From: Arenibacter aquaticus
GTDB lineage: Bacteria; Bacteroidota; Bacteroidia; Flavobacteriales; Flavobacteriaceae
Assembly (NCBI RefSeq): GCF_003957295.1
Contig: NZ_RQPJ01000002.1
Coordinates: forward strand, 1,024,555-1,088,554
Reading direction: 5' to 3'
Length of the DNA stretch: 64,000 nt
The position numbers and the translations under genes are program-made. Below are positions 18,186-26,182 of the stretch, piece after piece. How positions within the stretch are numbered: position 1 is the first letter of the stretch; every line of letters begins with the position of its first letter. A model generated the notes under the pieces. That model was not told where the DNA came from, ran no database searches, and saw only the letters and a program-made list of their open reading frames with translations.

Positions 18186-18362
18186 TAACGCAACCCTATT
18201 GTTTTTCATGCATCTAAAAAATAACTAACTCAAATTAGGTTGCTTATTGTTCTGGTAAAACAATAAGGGTTGTGGGTCAATATTTTTATTTTAATTCTAT
18301 GAAAAAGAAAAAATGATATTGACCTTAAAAAGGGTCTTGATAACTTCAAGGTCCTTTTTTGC
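18186..18362 (+). ncRNA. Candidate structured small RNA with its own terminator
   Basis: No gene on the plus strand ends here, yet a strong terminator stands at 18327-18361, so a short transcript is implied. Upstream of it are two more stems. One is a long hairpin whose arms at 18189-18205 and 18257-18274 pair over about 16 bp with a single bulge, enclosing a 6-bp inner stem (18223-18228 with 18235-18241). The other is a 9-bp stem GGTCAATAT / ATATTGACC (18275-18323). The first arm (18190-18198) can instead pair with 18236-18243, giving two exclusive folds. Length (~175 nt) and shape recall 6S-type RNAs, for which a flavobacterial class (6S-Flavo) is known, but the identity is unproven. The 5' end is a guess from a weak promoter. 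Confidence 0.5.
18327..18361 (+). terminator. Rho-independent terminator without an upstream gene
   Basis: A 13-bp stem (18327-18339 with 18347-18359) including two G-T wobbles encloses a 7-base loop, and the closing arm is itself a T-run. It lies 170 bp before trhO, and its only possible upstream transcript is the RNA candidate. A 5-codon frame, Met-Lys-Lys-Lys-Lys, at 18299-18316 precedes it. Confidence 0.8.
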
Positions 18363-18460
18363 TTTTCATAGGGTCACAGATAAGTGTTCACCACACCTTA
18401 TTTTCTTTTGGCTGTGTTAATGCAGCTGCTTTACTTGAAGTCAAAAAACAGTATTAATCC

Positions 18461-18491
18461 TTTTTAACCACACCTTTATATCCTATTTTTG
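18461..18491 (+). promoter_or_regulatory. Promoter of trhO
   Basis: TATTTTTG at 18484-18491 matches TAnnTTTG exactly, and a TTTTT tract at 18461-18465 sits 18 bases upstream as a weak -33 element. The start codon follows 43 bases after the -7 box. Because the preceding terminator closes the upstream unit, trhO should be transcribed from here. Confidence 0.6.
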
Positions 18492-18534
18492 CACTCAGTA
18501 AAATTTATTCTTTAACTTAAAATATTAGTATAGT

Positions 18535-19566
18535 ATGCAACTGTACAATACCTTAAGTGCAAAGGAAAGGGAAGCTCTTATAGAGGAGGCGGGTCAAGAA
18601 CGCCTTACCATTTCTTTCTATAAATATGCACGTATTGGCAATCCGTCAATTTTTCGAAATCACTTATTTATTCATTGGAACGAACTGGATGTGCTGGGTC
18701 GTATCTATGTAGCCCATGAAGGTATCAACGCCCAATTGTCGGTTCCTGCAGAAAATTTTGGGGCTTTTAAAGCGCATTTGGATAGCATTTCTTTTTTGGA
18801 AAACGTTAGGTTGAATATTGCTATAGAGCAGGATAACAAGTCATTCCTGAAGCTCAAGGTAAAGGTGCGCCGTAAAATTGTTGCCGATGGATTGAACGAT
18901 GAAACTTTTGATGTAACCAACAAGGGGGTCCATGTGGATGCGGAGAAGTTTAACGAGCTTATAGAGGATTCGGATACCATCTTGGTAGATATGAGAAACC
19001 ACTATGAAAGTGAGATAGGGCATTTTAAGAATGCCATAACCCCTGATGTGGATACGTTTAGGGATTCCTTGGATATTATTGAAAAGGATTTAGCGGCTCA
19101 CAAGGAGGATAAGAAATTGGTCATGTACTGTACCGGAGGTATCAGGTGCGAAAAGGCCAGTGCCTATTACAAGCATAAAGGATTTAAGAATGTATATCAA
19201 CTGGAGGGCGGTATTATTGAATACACCCGACAAGTGCAGAATCGCAATCTGGAAAATAAATTTTTGGGAAAAAACTTTGTTTTTGATCACCGTAGGGGAG
19301 AGCGGATCACCAATGACGTAATTGCCAATTGTCACCAGTGTGGACAAGCCTGTGACACCCATGTTAATTGTGCCAATGAAGCCTGTCACCTACTTTTTAT
19401 TCAATGTGAGGATTGCGCCAAGGCTATGAACAATTGCTGCTCTGTGGAGTGCAAGGAGATTCATGAATTGCCGTATGAGGAACAAAAGAAATTGAGAAAA
19501 GGAAAGGTGGTGAGCAATAAAATATTTAAAAAGGGGCGTTCCGAAGTGCTTAAGTATAAAAAGTAG
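18535..19566 (+). CDS. trhO: tRNA uridine(34) hydroxylase, rhodanese-related
   Basis: This 343-residue protein is the YceA/TrhO type, which makes 5-hydroxyuridine at position 34 of some tRNAs using oxygen. An N-terminal acylphosphatase-like domain (about 20-120) precedes a rhodanese domain (about 135-235) with the loop CTGGIR holding the active cysteine. The C-terminal region has many cysteines in zinc-finger-like pairs (CHQC near 265, CANEACHLLFIQCEDC and following). The length and the cysteine-rich tail match the family. It stands alone, with its own promoter. Confidence 0.93.
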   Translation: MQLYNTLSAKEREALIEEAGQERLTISFYKYARIGNPSIFRNHLFIHWNELDVLGRIYVAHEGINAQLSVPAENFGAFKAHLDSISFLENVRLNIAIEQDNKSFLKLKVKVRRKIVADGLNDETFDVTNKGVHVDAEKFNELIEDSDTILVDMRNHYESEIGHFKNAITPDVDTFRDSLDIIEKDLAAHKEDKKLVMYCTGGIRCEKASAYYKHKGFKNVYQLEGGIIEYTRQVQNRNLENKFLGKNFVFDHRRGERITNDVIANCHQCGQACDTHVNCANEACHLLFIQCEDCAKAMNNCCSVECKEIHELPYEEQKKLRKGKVVSNKIFKKGRSEVLKYKK

Positions 19567-19870
19567 GCTACATTTTTGCAACTGCGGTTTATGTAGTTAG
19601 AAGAAGCTGCTATTTTTATATCAGGGTACCAATTATACCTGCCTTTGGGCCAAGCCGATAAAAAATAATTTTCAACAGTGGTTTTCAGGGTGCAACAGAC
19701 TGTGCTGCACCCTCTGAAGGCTGGACTTTTAGTGTGCTAAAGCAGGCGTTGTACGGTCTGAAAAACACTTTCTTTTCATCGCATCAAAAAAACACTATCT
19801 TTACGGTTAATAATTTTATGAACCTTTTTTAGTAAAAGTGTTACATTTTTACTGAATCAACATATGAAAT
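19567..19870 (+). other. Intergenic region with two hairpins
   Basis: No gene is supported. A perfect 8-bp stem AGGGTGCA / TGCACCCT (19687-19694 with 19706-19713, loop 11 bases) and a weaker stem around CTTTTAG...CTAAAG (about 19728-19745) lie here. Neither is followed by a clear T-run, so they may be an RNA structure or chance. TACATTTT (about 19841), one mismatch from the -7 consensus, could serve the next gene. Confidence 0.45.
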
Positions 19871-21046
19871 ATGGGTTGTAGCAGTTGTTCAACCGCAAAG
19901 GACGGACAGCCAAAAGGATGCAAGAACAATGGTACTTGCGGCTCCGATGGCTGTAATAAATTGACGGTTTTTGATTGGCTTTCCAACATGTCACTTCCAA
20001 ATGGGGAAAAACCATTTGACTGTGTGGAAGTCCGTTTTAAAAATAGCAGAAAAGAATTCTTCAGAAATTCAGAAAATCTTTCACTTTCTATTGGGGACCT
20101 GGTAGCTACGCAAGCTACTTCTGGCCATGATGTGGGTATGGTTACGCTTACCGGAGAATTGGTAAGGGTGCAGATGAAAAAGAAAAAAGTAGATTATAAA
20201 AAGCCCGATCTTCCGAAAATTTACCGCAAGGCATCGCAGAAAGACATTGATATCTGGCAAAAATGTAGGAATAGGGAAGAGGAAATAAAGAAAAGGGCAA
20301 GGGAGATAGCCATTGTTCTTAAACTGCAGATGAAGATCTCTGATGTTGAATTTCAGGGAGATGGGTCCAAGGCTACATTTTATTATACGGCAGAGGAGCG
20401 GGTAGATTTCCGTCAACTGATAAAGGATATGGCCAAGGCTTTTGGGATACGTATAGAAATGCGCCAAATTGGCTACAGACAGGAGGCGCAGCGATTGGGG
20501 GGTATAGGCTCTTGTGGTAGGGAGCTTTGTTGCTCTACCTGGTTGACCGATTTTAGGTCGGTAAGTACTGCGGCGGCCCGTTACCAACAACTATCGCTTA
20601 ATCCACAAAAATTAGCTGGACAATGTGGTAAACTAAAATGTTGCCTCAACTATGAGTTGGATGTGTATCTGGATGCCTTAAAGGACTTCCCCGGACAGGA
20701 TACCAAACTGTTTACCGAAAAGGGAATGGCCTTCTGTCAGAAGGTAGATATTTTTAAGGGTTCCCTATGGTTCTCCTATAAGGACGAGCCTTCCAATTGG
20801 CATGTTTTGTCCAAGGATCAGGTATTGGAGATCGTGGCCAAAAACAAGAAAAAGGAAAAAGTGGCCAGCTTGGAGGAATATGTTACCGAGACTTTGCCGG
20901 AAGTAGAAAAAGTTTTTGAAAATGTGGTAGGACAGGATAGCCTTACCCGTTTTGACAAGCCCAAGAAAAGAAGAAACAACAGAAATAACAGGAATAAGAA
21001 AAAGAAGAGGAACAATTACAAAAAAAGACCTACTAACAATGCTTAG
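19871..21046 (+). CDS. PSP1 domain protein (RicT/YaaT-like)
   Basis: This 391-residue protein begins with a cysteine-rich head (MGCSSCSTAKDG, then CKNNGTCGSDGCNK). The PSP1 domain follows (about 60-270) with the diagnostic cysteine motifs CGRELCCSTWL and CGKLKCCLNYELD. The tail is strongly basic (K, R and N rich, about 365-391). In Bacillus the relative RicT works in a complex that carries Fe-S clusters and affects mRNA processing; whether this protein does so is unknown. The extra N-terminal cysteines could bind metal. Its 3' end overlaps the gldH start by 8 bases, so they form an operon. Confidence 0.87.
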   Translation: MGCSSCSTAKDGQPKGCKNNGTCGSDGCNKLTVFDWLSNMSLPNGEKPFDCVEVRFKNSRKEFFRNSENLSLSIGDLVATQATSGHDVGMVTLTGELVRVQMKKKKVDYKKPDLPKIYRKASQKDIDIWQKCRNREEEIKKRAREIAIVLKLQMKISDVEFQGDGSKATFYYTAEERVDFRQLIKDMAKAFGIRIEMRQIGYRQEAQRLGGIGSCGRELCCSTWLTDFRSVSTAAARYQQLSLNPQKLAGQCGKLKCCLNYELDVYLDALKDFPGQDTKLFTEKGMAFCQKVDIFKGSLWFSYKDEPSNWHVLSKDQVLEIVAKNKKKEKVASLEEYVTETLPEVEKVFENVVGQDSLTRFDKPKKRRNNRNNRNKKKKRNNYKKRPTNNA

Positions 21047-21521
21047 GAGTGTAATTGCATTTTTTATCGTGGTCCTAGGGGTTTCTTGTGACCGCCATCT
21101 TGTTAAGTCCCATTATAATTCTACAGATAATGGGCGCTGGAACAAGGACAGTATAATGGAGTTTAGCTTTAGTGAGCTGGATAGCCTTCAGCAATACAAT
21201 ATGTTTATCAATGTTAGGAACGATGCCACCTACCCTTTCAGCAACCTTTTTTTAATTGCGGAATTAAGTTTTCCCAATGGGGATAGGGTACGCGATACCT
21301 TGGAATACGAAATGTCCAAACCTGATGGGCAATGGTTGGGAACGGGCTATGGTAGTTTAAAGGAAAATAAACTTTGGTATAAGGAAAACGTCGTTTTCCC
21401 GCTTTCGGGCGTATATACCTTAAAACTTTCGCACGCCATGCGCAAAAATGGCCAGGTGGAGGGAATAGTGGATTTAGAAGGTATTACAGACGTGGGGTAT
21501 CAAATTGAAAAAAGTAATTAG
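21039..21521 (+). CDS. gldH: Gliding motility lipoprotein GldH
   Basis: This 160-residue lipoprotein (MLRSVIAFFIVVLGVSC, lipobox LGVSC) is required for gliding and T9SS function in Flavobacterium johnsoniae. The body shows the family pattern: the W-KDS-MEFSFSELDSLQQYN region, NVRNDATYPFSNLFLI and the strand-rich MSKPDGQWLGTGYGSLKENK. The frame is open upstream to 20952, but the ATG at 21039 gives a normal lipoprotein signal and is chosen; it overlaps the stop of the PSP1 gene. The PBP gene follows 7 bases later. The order PSP1-gldH-PBP is common in flavobacteria. Confidence 0.93.
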   Translation: MLRSVIAFFIVVLGVSCDRHLVKSHYNSTDNGRWNKDSIMEFSFSELDSLQQYNMFINVRNDATYPFSNLFLIAELSFPNGDRVRDTLEYEMSKPDGQWLGTGYGSLKENKLWYKENVVFPLSGVYTLKLSHAMRKNGQVEGIVDLEGITDVGYQIEKSN

Positions 21522-21528
21522 TAGGCTT

Positions 21529-23871
21529 ATGGCAACAGCTACAAAGAAGAAGAAAAAGAAAAACAACAACAATTTTAAATTCATTAAATGGTTTTGGGCC
21601 CTGTTTTTCGCAGGGGTATTATCTATTGTTCTAATTTTTTTAGTCGCTTCATGGGAATGGCTGGGTGAATTGCCCACTTTTGAGACTCTGGAAAATCCAC
21701 AAACCAATTTGGCCTCACAGGTTATTTCTTCTGATGGTGAATTGTTGGGAAAGTTTTATTTGGACGATAACAGGACCGATGTGGCCTATGAAGATTTACC
21801 GGAAAACTTGGTAAATGCTTTATTGGCAAGCGAGGATATCCGATTTTATGAACATTCCGGGATCGATGCGCGAGGAACTTTAAGGGCTGTGGTTTACTTG
21901 GGAAAAAAGGGAGGTGCCAGTACAATTTCTCAACAATTGTCCAGACAGTTATTTGTCGGGGTACGTTCTAAAAATACTTTTGAAGCCATTGTTCAAAAAA
22001 TAAAGGAATGGGTTATTGCTACCCGTTTAGAACGTCAATATACAAAGGAGGAAATCATAAAAATGTATTTGAATATTTATGATTTTGGCAATACGGCTGA
22101 TGGAATAAAGTCCGCCGCCCGTATCTATTTTGGTAAAGCTCCCATAGATTTAAAAATAGAGGAATCCGCTATGTTGGTGGGTATGTTGCAAAATTCATCT
22201 TATTTTAATCCCTTGCGCCGCAAGGAAAAGGTGAGACAGAAACGGAACATGGTTTTGGGCCAAATGGGAAAGTACGGTTATATTACGGAAAAGGAAAGGG
22301 ATTCCTTGCAGGCAATGGAAATTGACTTGAATTACCATCCTGAATCACATCGAGACGGTATTGCAACCTATTTTAGAATGTATCTACAAAGATTCATGAA
22401 TCAATGGGCTAAAAAGAATCCGAAACCGGCTTTAAAAGGAGAACGGGACAAGTGGAATATTTATTTGGACGGACTTCGTATTTACACCACTATAGATTCA
22501 CGTATGCAAAAAAATGCGGAAGAGGCTGTGGCAGAGCATATGAAACGCCTACAGGCCGAATTCTTTCACCAAAATACGCCCGATCGTAACAAAACGGCAC
22601 CTTTTATAGAAGAGGTGCCCGGAGAAATTGATAGGATTATGGAAAGGGCCATAAAATCTTCCCATAGATGGCACAACCTAAAGAATCAAGGTAAGAGTGA
22701 AAAGGAAATAAGGGCTTCCTTTAAGGAGCCCGTAGAAATGACCGTTTTTGATTGGAACAGTGAGACCAAGGAGAAAGATACGGTTATGACGCCATTGGAT
22801 TCCATAAGGTATTATAAATCCTTCCTTAAGACGGCAATGATGTCCATGGAGCCACAGACCGGCCATGTAAAGGCTTGGGTGGGGGGAATAAATTATAACC
22901 ATTTTCAGTATGACAATGTTATCCAAGGGGCAAGGCAGGTAGGGTCTACGTTTAAACCCTTTGTATATGCTGCCGCCATAGACCAATTGCGTTTGTCGCC
23001 CTGTGACTTGCTACCGGACAATCAATATTGTATAGAGGCCAATAAGCACGGCAATCCAGATCCTTGGTGCCCAAAGAATTCCGATGGCAAATATTCCGGG
23101 GAAATGCTAACGCTTAAAAATGCTTTGGCCAATTCAGTAAATACCGTCACAGCTCAATTAATAGACAAGGTGGGGCCTAGATCCGTGGTATCCATTGCTA
23201 GAAATTTGGGCATTACTGGAGATATCCCGGAGGTGCCTTCCATAGCCCTGGGTACGGCAGACCTTAATGTGTACGAAATGGTAGGGGCCTATGGTGCCTT
23301 TGCCAATCAGGGGGTATATGTTAAACCGGTGATGGTAACTAGAATAGAGGACAAAAATGGTACGGTGCTGTTTGAATATGTACCGGAAACAAAGGACGTG
23401 TTAAGCAAGGATGTGGCCTATGCCATGGTCGATTTAATGTCAGGGGTGACCCAAGGTGGTTCCGGAACTAGGTTAAGAACTACCGGAGCAGAGAAATACA
23501 ATCCTGCATACAAGGAGATTATAACGGGATATCCCTATGAATTTAAGAACCCTATAGCGGGTAAAACGGGGACTACCCAAAACCAAAGTGACGGCTGGTT
23601 TATGGGAATGGTACCCAATTTGGTTACCGGCGTTTGGGTAGGAGGTGATGATAAAGCGGTGCATTTTAGTAGTATAAGATATGGGCAAGGAGCGTCCATG
23701 GCACTTCCCATATGGGGATTGTATATGAAGAAGAACTATGCCAATAAGGAATTGGGAGTGTCCGATGGTGAATTTGAAAAACCCGAAGAGCTATCAATCA
23801 ATGTGGATTGTGACAAAGTTGAGGAAGATACAGAGAACGTTATAGACACCGAAGACGATTTGGATTTCTAG
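21529..23871 (+). CDS. Class A penicillin-binding protein 1A (transglycosylase/transpeptidase)
   Basis: This 780-residue protein polymerises and crosslinks peptidoglycan. A basic cytoplasmic head (KKKKKKNNNN) precedes one membrane helix (about 20-42). The GT51 transglycosylase domain (about 60-240) has SEDIRFYEHSGID and GGASTISQQLSRQLF. The transpeptidase domain (about 430-720) has the SxxK motif STFKPF, the SxN motif NSVNT and the KTG motif AGKTGTT. An in-frame TTG at 21505 would overlap gldH; the ATG at 21529 is preferred. The tail is acidic (DTEDDLDF). It is last in the PSP1-gldH operon and is closed by a terminator. Confidence 0.95.
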   Translation: MATATKKKKKKNNNNFKFIKWFWALFFAGVLSIVLIFLVASWEWLGELPTFETLENPQTNLASQVISSDGELLGKFYLDDNRTDVAYEDLPENLVNALLASEDIRFYEHSGIDARGTLRAVVYLGKKGGASTISQQLSRQLFVGVRSKNTFEAIVQKIKEWVIATRLERQYTKEEIIKMYLNIYDFGNTADGIKSAARIYFGKAPIDLKIEESAMLVGMLQNSSYFNPLRRKEKVRQKRNMVLGQMGKYGYITEKERDSLQAMEIDLNYHPESHRDGIATYFRMYLQRFMNQWAKKNPKPALKGERDKWNIYLDGLRIYTTIDSRMQKNAEEAVAEHMKRLQAEFFHQNTPDRNKTAPFIEEVPGEIDRIMERAIKSSHRWHNLKNQGKSEKEIRASFKEPVEMTVFDWNSETKEKDTVMTPLDSIRYYKSFLKTAMMSMEPQTGHVKAWVGGINYNHFQYDNVIQGARQVGSTFKPFVYAAAIDQLRLSPCDLLPDNQYCIEANKHGNPDPWCPKNSDGKYSGEMLTLKNALANSVNTVTAQLIDKVGPRSVVSIARNLGITGDIPEVPSIALGTADLNVYEMVGAYGAFANQGVYVKPVMVTRIEDKNGTVLFEYVPETKDVLSKDVAYAMVDLMSGVTQGGSGTRLRTTGAEKYNPAYKEIITGYPYEFKNPIAGKTGTTQNQSDGWFMGMVPNLVTGVWVGGDDKAVHFSSIRYGQGASMALPIWGLYMKKNYANKELGVSDGEFEKPEELSINVDCDKVEEDTENVIDTEDDLDF

Positions 23872-23895
23872 AGCAATTAGAAGAGAAAATACACG

Positions 23896-23934
23896 AAAAT
23901 GCCCTTGCTTTTAACCAAAAGTTAAGGGCATTTT
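23896..23934 (+). terminator. Rho-independent terminator after the PBP gene
   Basis: Long stem AAAATGCCCTT / AAGGGCATTTT (23896-23906 with 23924-23934), extended by an inner CTTTT / AAAAG pairing, 25 bases after the stop codon. Confidence 0.88.
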
Positions 23935-23994
23935 CCGTTAAAAACACGTATTTTAGAGTAAGCAAGGAAATAAGTTTAATTAAGTTGGTTTTAT

Positions 23995-24696
23995 ATGATA
24001 CGAAAAAATGTTGCCAATGTTGAAGAGGCCTTGGAAGGAGTACAGGATGGGATGACCTTTATGCTGGGGGGATTTGGATTGTGCGGTATTCCTGAAAATG
24101 CCATTGCAGAACTTGTAAGGCGTGGGGTCAAGGACTTAACCTGTATTTCCAATAATGCCGGTGTGGACGACTTTGGGCTGGGGCTATTATTGCAGAAACG
24201 TCAGATAAAAAAAATGATATCGTCCTACGTAGGGGAGAATGATGAGTTTGAAAGGCAAATGCTAAGTGGTGAGCTGGATGTTGAGCTTACCCCTCAAGGT
24301 ACCTTAGCCGAGAAGTGCAGGGCGGCGCAGGCGGGTTTCCCAGCTTTTTATACGCCGGCCGGATATGGTACGGAAGTGGCGGAAGGGAAGGAGACCAGGG
24401 AGTTTAATGGCAAAATGTATGTGTTGGAAGAGGCATTTAAATCCAATTACTCCTTTGTTAAGGCATGGAAGGGGGATGAGGCCGGAAACTTAATTTTTAA
24501 GGGGACGGCACGTAATTTTAATCCGGCTATGTGCGGGGCTTCAAAAATTACCGTGGCTGAAGTTGAAGAATTGGTGCCGGCAGGAGAATTGGATCCCAAC
24601 CAAATACATGTACCAGGAATTTTTGTACAACGCATTTTTCAAGGTGAAAATTATGAGAAAAGAATAGAACAATTAACAGTGCGGAAAGTCAATTGA
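23995..24696 (+). CDS. scoA: 3-oxoacid CoA-transferase subunit A
   Basis: This 233-residue subunit belongs to the heterodimeric succinyl-CoA:3-ketoacid CoA-transferase, which moves CoA from succinyl-CoA to acetoacetate in ketone-body and fatty-acid use. The CoA-binding pattern [13 protein letters not shown] lies near residue 25, followed by [14 protein letters not shown] and the conserved [14 protein letters not shown] region. The length fits subunit A. Its partner, scoB, is not adjacent: a four-helix-bundle gene of 366 bp lies between them, whereas most relatives have the two genes next to each other. Confidence 0.93.
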   Translation: MIRKNVANVEEALEGVQDGMTFMLGGFGLCGIPENAIAELVRRGVKDLTCISNNAGVDDFGLGLLLQKRQIKKMISSYVGENDEFERQMLSGELDVELTPQGTLAEKCRAAQAGFPAFYTPAGYGTEVAEGKETREFNGKMYVLEEAFKSNYSFVKAWKGDEAGNLIFKGTARNFNPAMCGASKITVAEVEELVPAGELDPNQIHVPGIFVQRIFQGENYEKRIEQLTVRKVN

Positions 24697-25114
24697 TTTG
24701 AAAGTTATATGATTTGAAAATTTGATAATATGAGGAATGATAGGGAGAATTTAATTGTTAATAAAACTTTCGGTTTCTCCTTGCAAATTATTGAATATTG
24801 TGAGGAATTGAGAGCTTTAAATAAGTATGAAATGGCATCTCAATTGTTTAAAAGTGGAACCTCTATTGGAGCAAATTCATGGGAGGCTCAAAACGGAGAA
24901 AGTTCTGCTGATTTTATACATAAATTTAAGGTCGCAGCTAAAGAGGCTGATGAAACCTTATATTGGATCGAACTTTGCCAAGCCTCAAGACATTATCCAA
25001 ATCCGCATGAATCACTTTTTTCAGAATTAGAATCTATCATTCGAATTATCTCAAAAATTATAGGTACAAGTAAACGTGCCAAATCATCAAATTAACTAAT
25101 CATCAAATCAACAA
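24691..25114 (+). mobile_element. IVS-type cassette with complementary ends between scoA and scoB
   Basis: The cassette is the four-helix-bundle gene plus its flanks. The left flank (24691-24729) starts at the scoA stop codon, and the right flank (about 25079-25114) ends just before the scoB start. Reverse-complementing the right flank gives a sequence closely like the left: a 9-bp perfect match TTGATTTGA / TCAAATCAA (24693-24701 with 25103-25111) plus further repeats of ATGATTTGA and AATTTGAT. The ends would pair in the mRNA and loop out the gene, as the ends of intervening sequences do in 23S rRNA. Base content is visibly more AT-rich than scoA and scoB. No transposase is present. Confidence 0.6.
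24730..25095 (+). CDS. Four-helix-bundle protein (23S rRNA IVS / S23 family)
   Basis: This 121-residue all-helical protein belongs to the family first seen in intervening sequences of 23S rRNA genes (TIGR02436), which also includes the Avd proteins of diversity-generating retroelements. Family marks are FSLQIIEYCEEL, ASQLFKSGTSIGANSWEAQNGES split near residues 36-55, DFIHKFKVAAKEADETLYWIEL and the C-terminal helix. No reverse transcriptase or template repeat is nearby, so a retroelement role is unlikely. Why it sits between the two subunit genes of one enzyme is not known. Avd binds nucleic acid, so RNA binding is a reasonable inference. Confidence 0.9.
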   Translation: MRNDRENLIVNKTFGFSLQIIEYCEELRALNKYEMASQLFKSGTSIGANSWEAQNGESSADFIHKFKVAAKEADETLYWIELCQASRHYPNPHESLFSELESIIRIISKIIGTSKRAKSSN

Positions 25115-25116
25115 TT

Positions 25117-25770
25117 ATGTTGGATAAAAACGGTATAGCAAAACGCATTGCAAAGGAAGTGAAGGACGGTTATTATGTTAACCTAGGGATAGGAATACCT
25201 ACTTTGGTGGCCAATTTTGTAAGGGACGACATAAGTGTGGAATTTCAAAGTGAGAACGGAGTATTGGGTATGGGGCCCTTTCCCTTTGAAGGGGAGGAGG
25301 ATGCCGATATTATCAATGCAGGCAAGCAAACCATCACAACCCTGGCTGGAGCCTCGTTTTTCGACTCTGTAACGAGTTTTGGCATGATTAGGGGGCAACA
25401 TGTAGACCTAACAATTTTAGGGGCAATGGAGGTCGCTGAGAACGGTGATATTGCCAACTGGAAAATTCCGGGGAAAATGGTGAAGGGAATGGGAGGGGCC
25501 ATGGATCTGGTGGCTTCTGCCGAGAATATTATAGTAGCTATGATGCATACCAACAGAGCGGGTAAATCCAAGCTGTTAAAGAAGTGTACCCTACCACTGA
25601 CCGGAGTGGGATGTGTTAAAAAGATTGTAACCAATTTAGCTGTTCTTGAGGTGGTCCCTGAAGGTTTTTTGTTGTTGGAAAGGGCAGCAGGGGTTAGTGT
25701 GGATGAGATTGTTAAGGCCACAGAGGGTAATTTATTAGTAGAAGGTGATATCCCAGAAATGGATATTTAA
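25117..25770 (+). CDS. scoB: 3-oxoacid CoA-transferase subunit B
   Basis: This 217-residue partner of scoA carries the catalytic glutamate in the motif SENGVLGMGP near residue 48. Other family marks are GYYVNLGIGIPTLV near the start, GGAMDLVASA and the CVKKIVTNLAVLEV segment. It accepts and donates CoA through a glutamyl-CoA thioester. The start is ATG at 25117, 21 bases after the four-helix-bundle stop. No terminator follows directly; the next one is at 26144, behind the small gene candidate, so read-through into it is possible. Confidence 0.94.
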   Translation: MLDKNGIAKRIAKEVKDGYYVNLGIGIPTLVANFVRDDISVEFQSENGVLGMGPFPFEGEEDADIINAGKQTITTLAGASFFDSVTSFGMIRGQHVDLTILGAMEVAENGDIANWKIPGKMVKGMGGAMDLVASAENIIVAMMHTNRAGKSKLLKKCTLPLTGVGCVKKIVTNLAVLEVVPEGFLLLERAAGVSVDEIVKATEGNLLVEGDIPEMDI

Positions 25771-26016
25771 CTGGGATGCTTAATTATGACGCCCTTAAAC
25801 TATTGATTTTTTATTTTGGGACGCATTTAAATAAATTGTCTCCATTTAACATTTTTGCACTTGTTTGCATATCCATGAAATACTTATTTTTACGCTGAAG
25901 AGACATTTAAGGCAGATTGCACAACATATATGTTATTTCTGCGTTACTTTAAAATAAATTGAGTATATAACCCATTGTTAGACCCCAAATTTAACAGTAA
26001 TTAAACCTAATTTACT

Positions 26017-26124
26017 ATGGAAGCCCAGATGAACCACGCGCCAGCGCAAGAAGAAATTCAAGTTTATCGAAATGACTTTTTTAGAGGCATTTTACGATTG
26101 ACAAAAAAATTATTTATGCTGTAA
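26017..26124 (+). CDS. Candidate small protein, 35 residues
   Basis: ATG at 26017 opens a frame of 35 codons ending TAA at 26122-26124. The peptide starts MEAQMNHAPAQEE and ends GILRLTKKLFML: an acidic, polar head and a basic, amphipathic tail that could meet a membrane. A strong terminator follows 20 bases after the stop, and about 245 bp of non-coding sequence with a possible promoter (TTTG near 25864, TATTTTTA near 25889, 17-base spacing, one mismatch) lies before it. That fits a small independent transcription unit. I recognise no family. It could also be a small RNA with a chance frame. Confidence 0.5.
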   Translation: MEAQMNHAPAQEEIQVYRNDFFRGILRLTKKLFML

Positions 26125-26143
26125 GTTCTACTGCAAAAATTTT

Positions 26144-26182
26144 AAAGGGAGCAAGGCTATAGTATCTTGCTCCCTTTTTTTT
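26144..26182. terminator. Strong Rho-independent terminator
   Basis: A perfect stem GGGAGCAAG / CTTGCTCCC (26147-26155 with 26166-26174), extended by AAA/TTT, is followed by a run of T. It ends the plus-strand unit (scoB or the small gene) and abuts the stop of the minus-strand aminotransferase, which it may also serve through the A-run on the other side. Confidence 0.92.
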
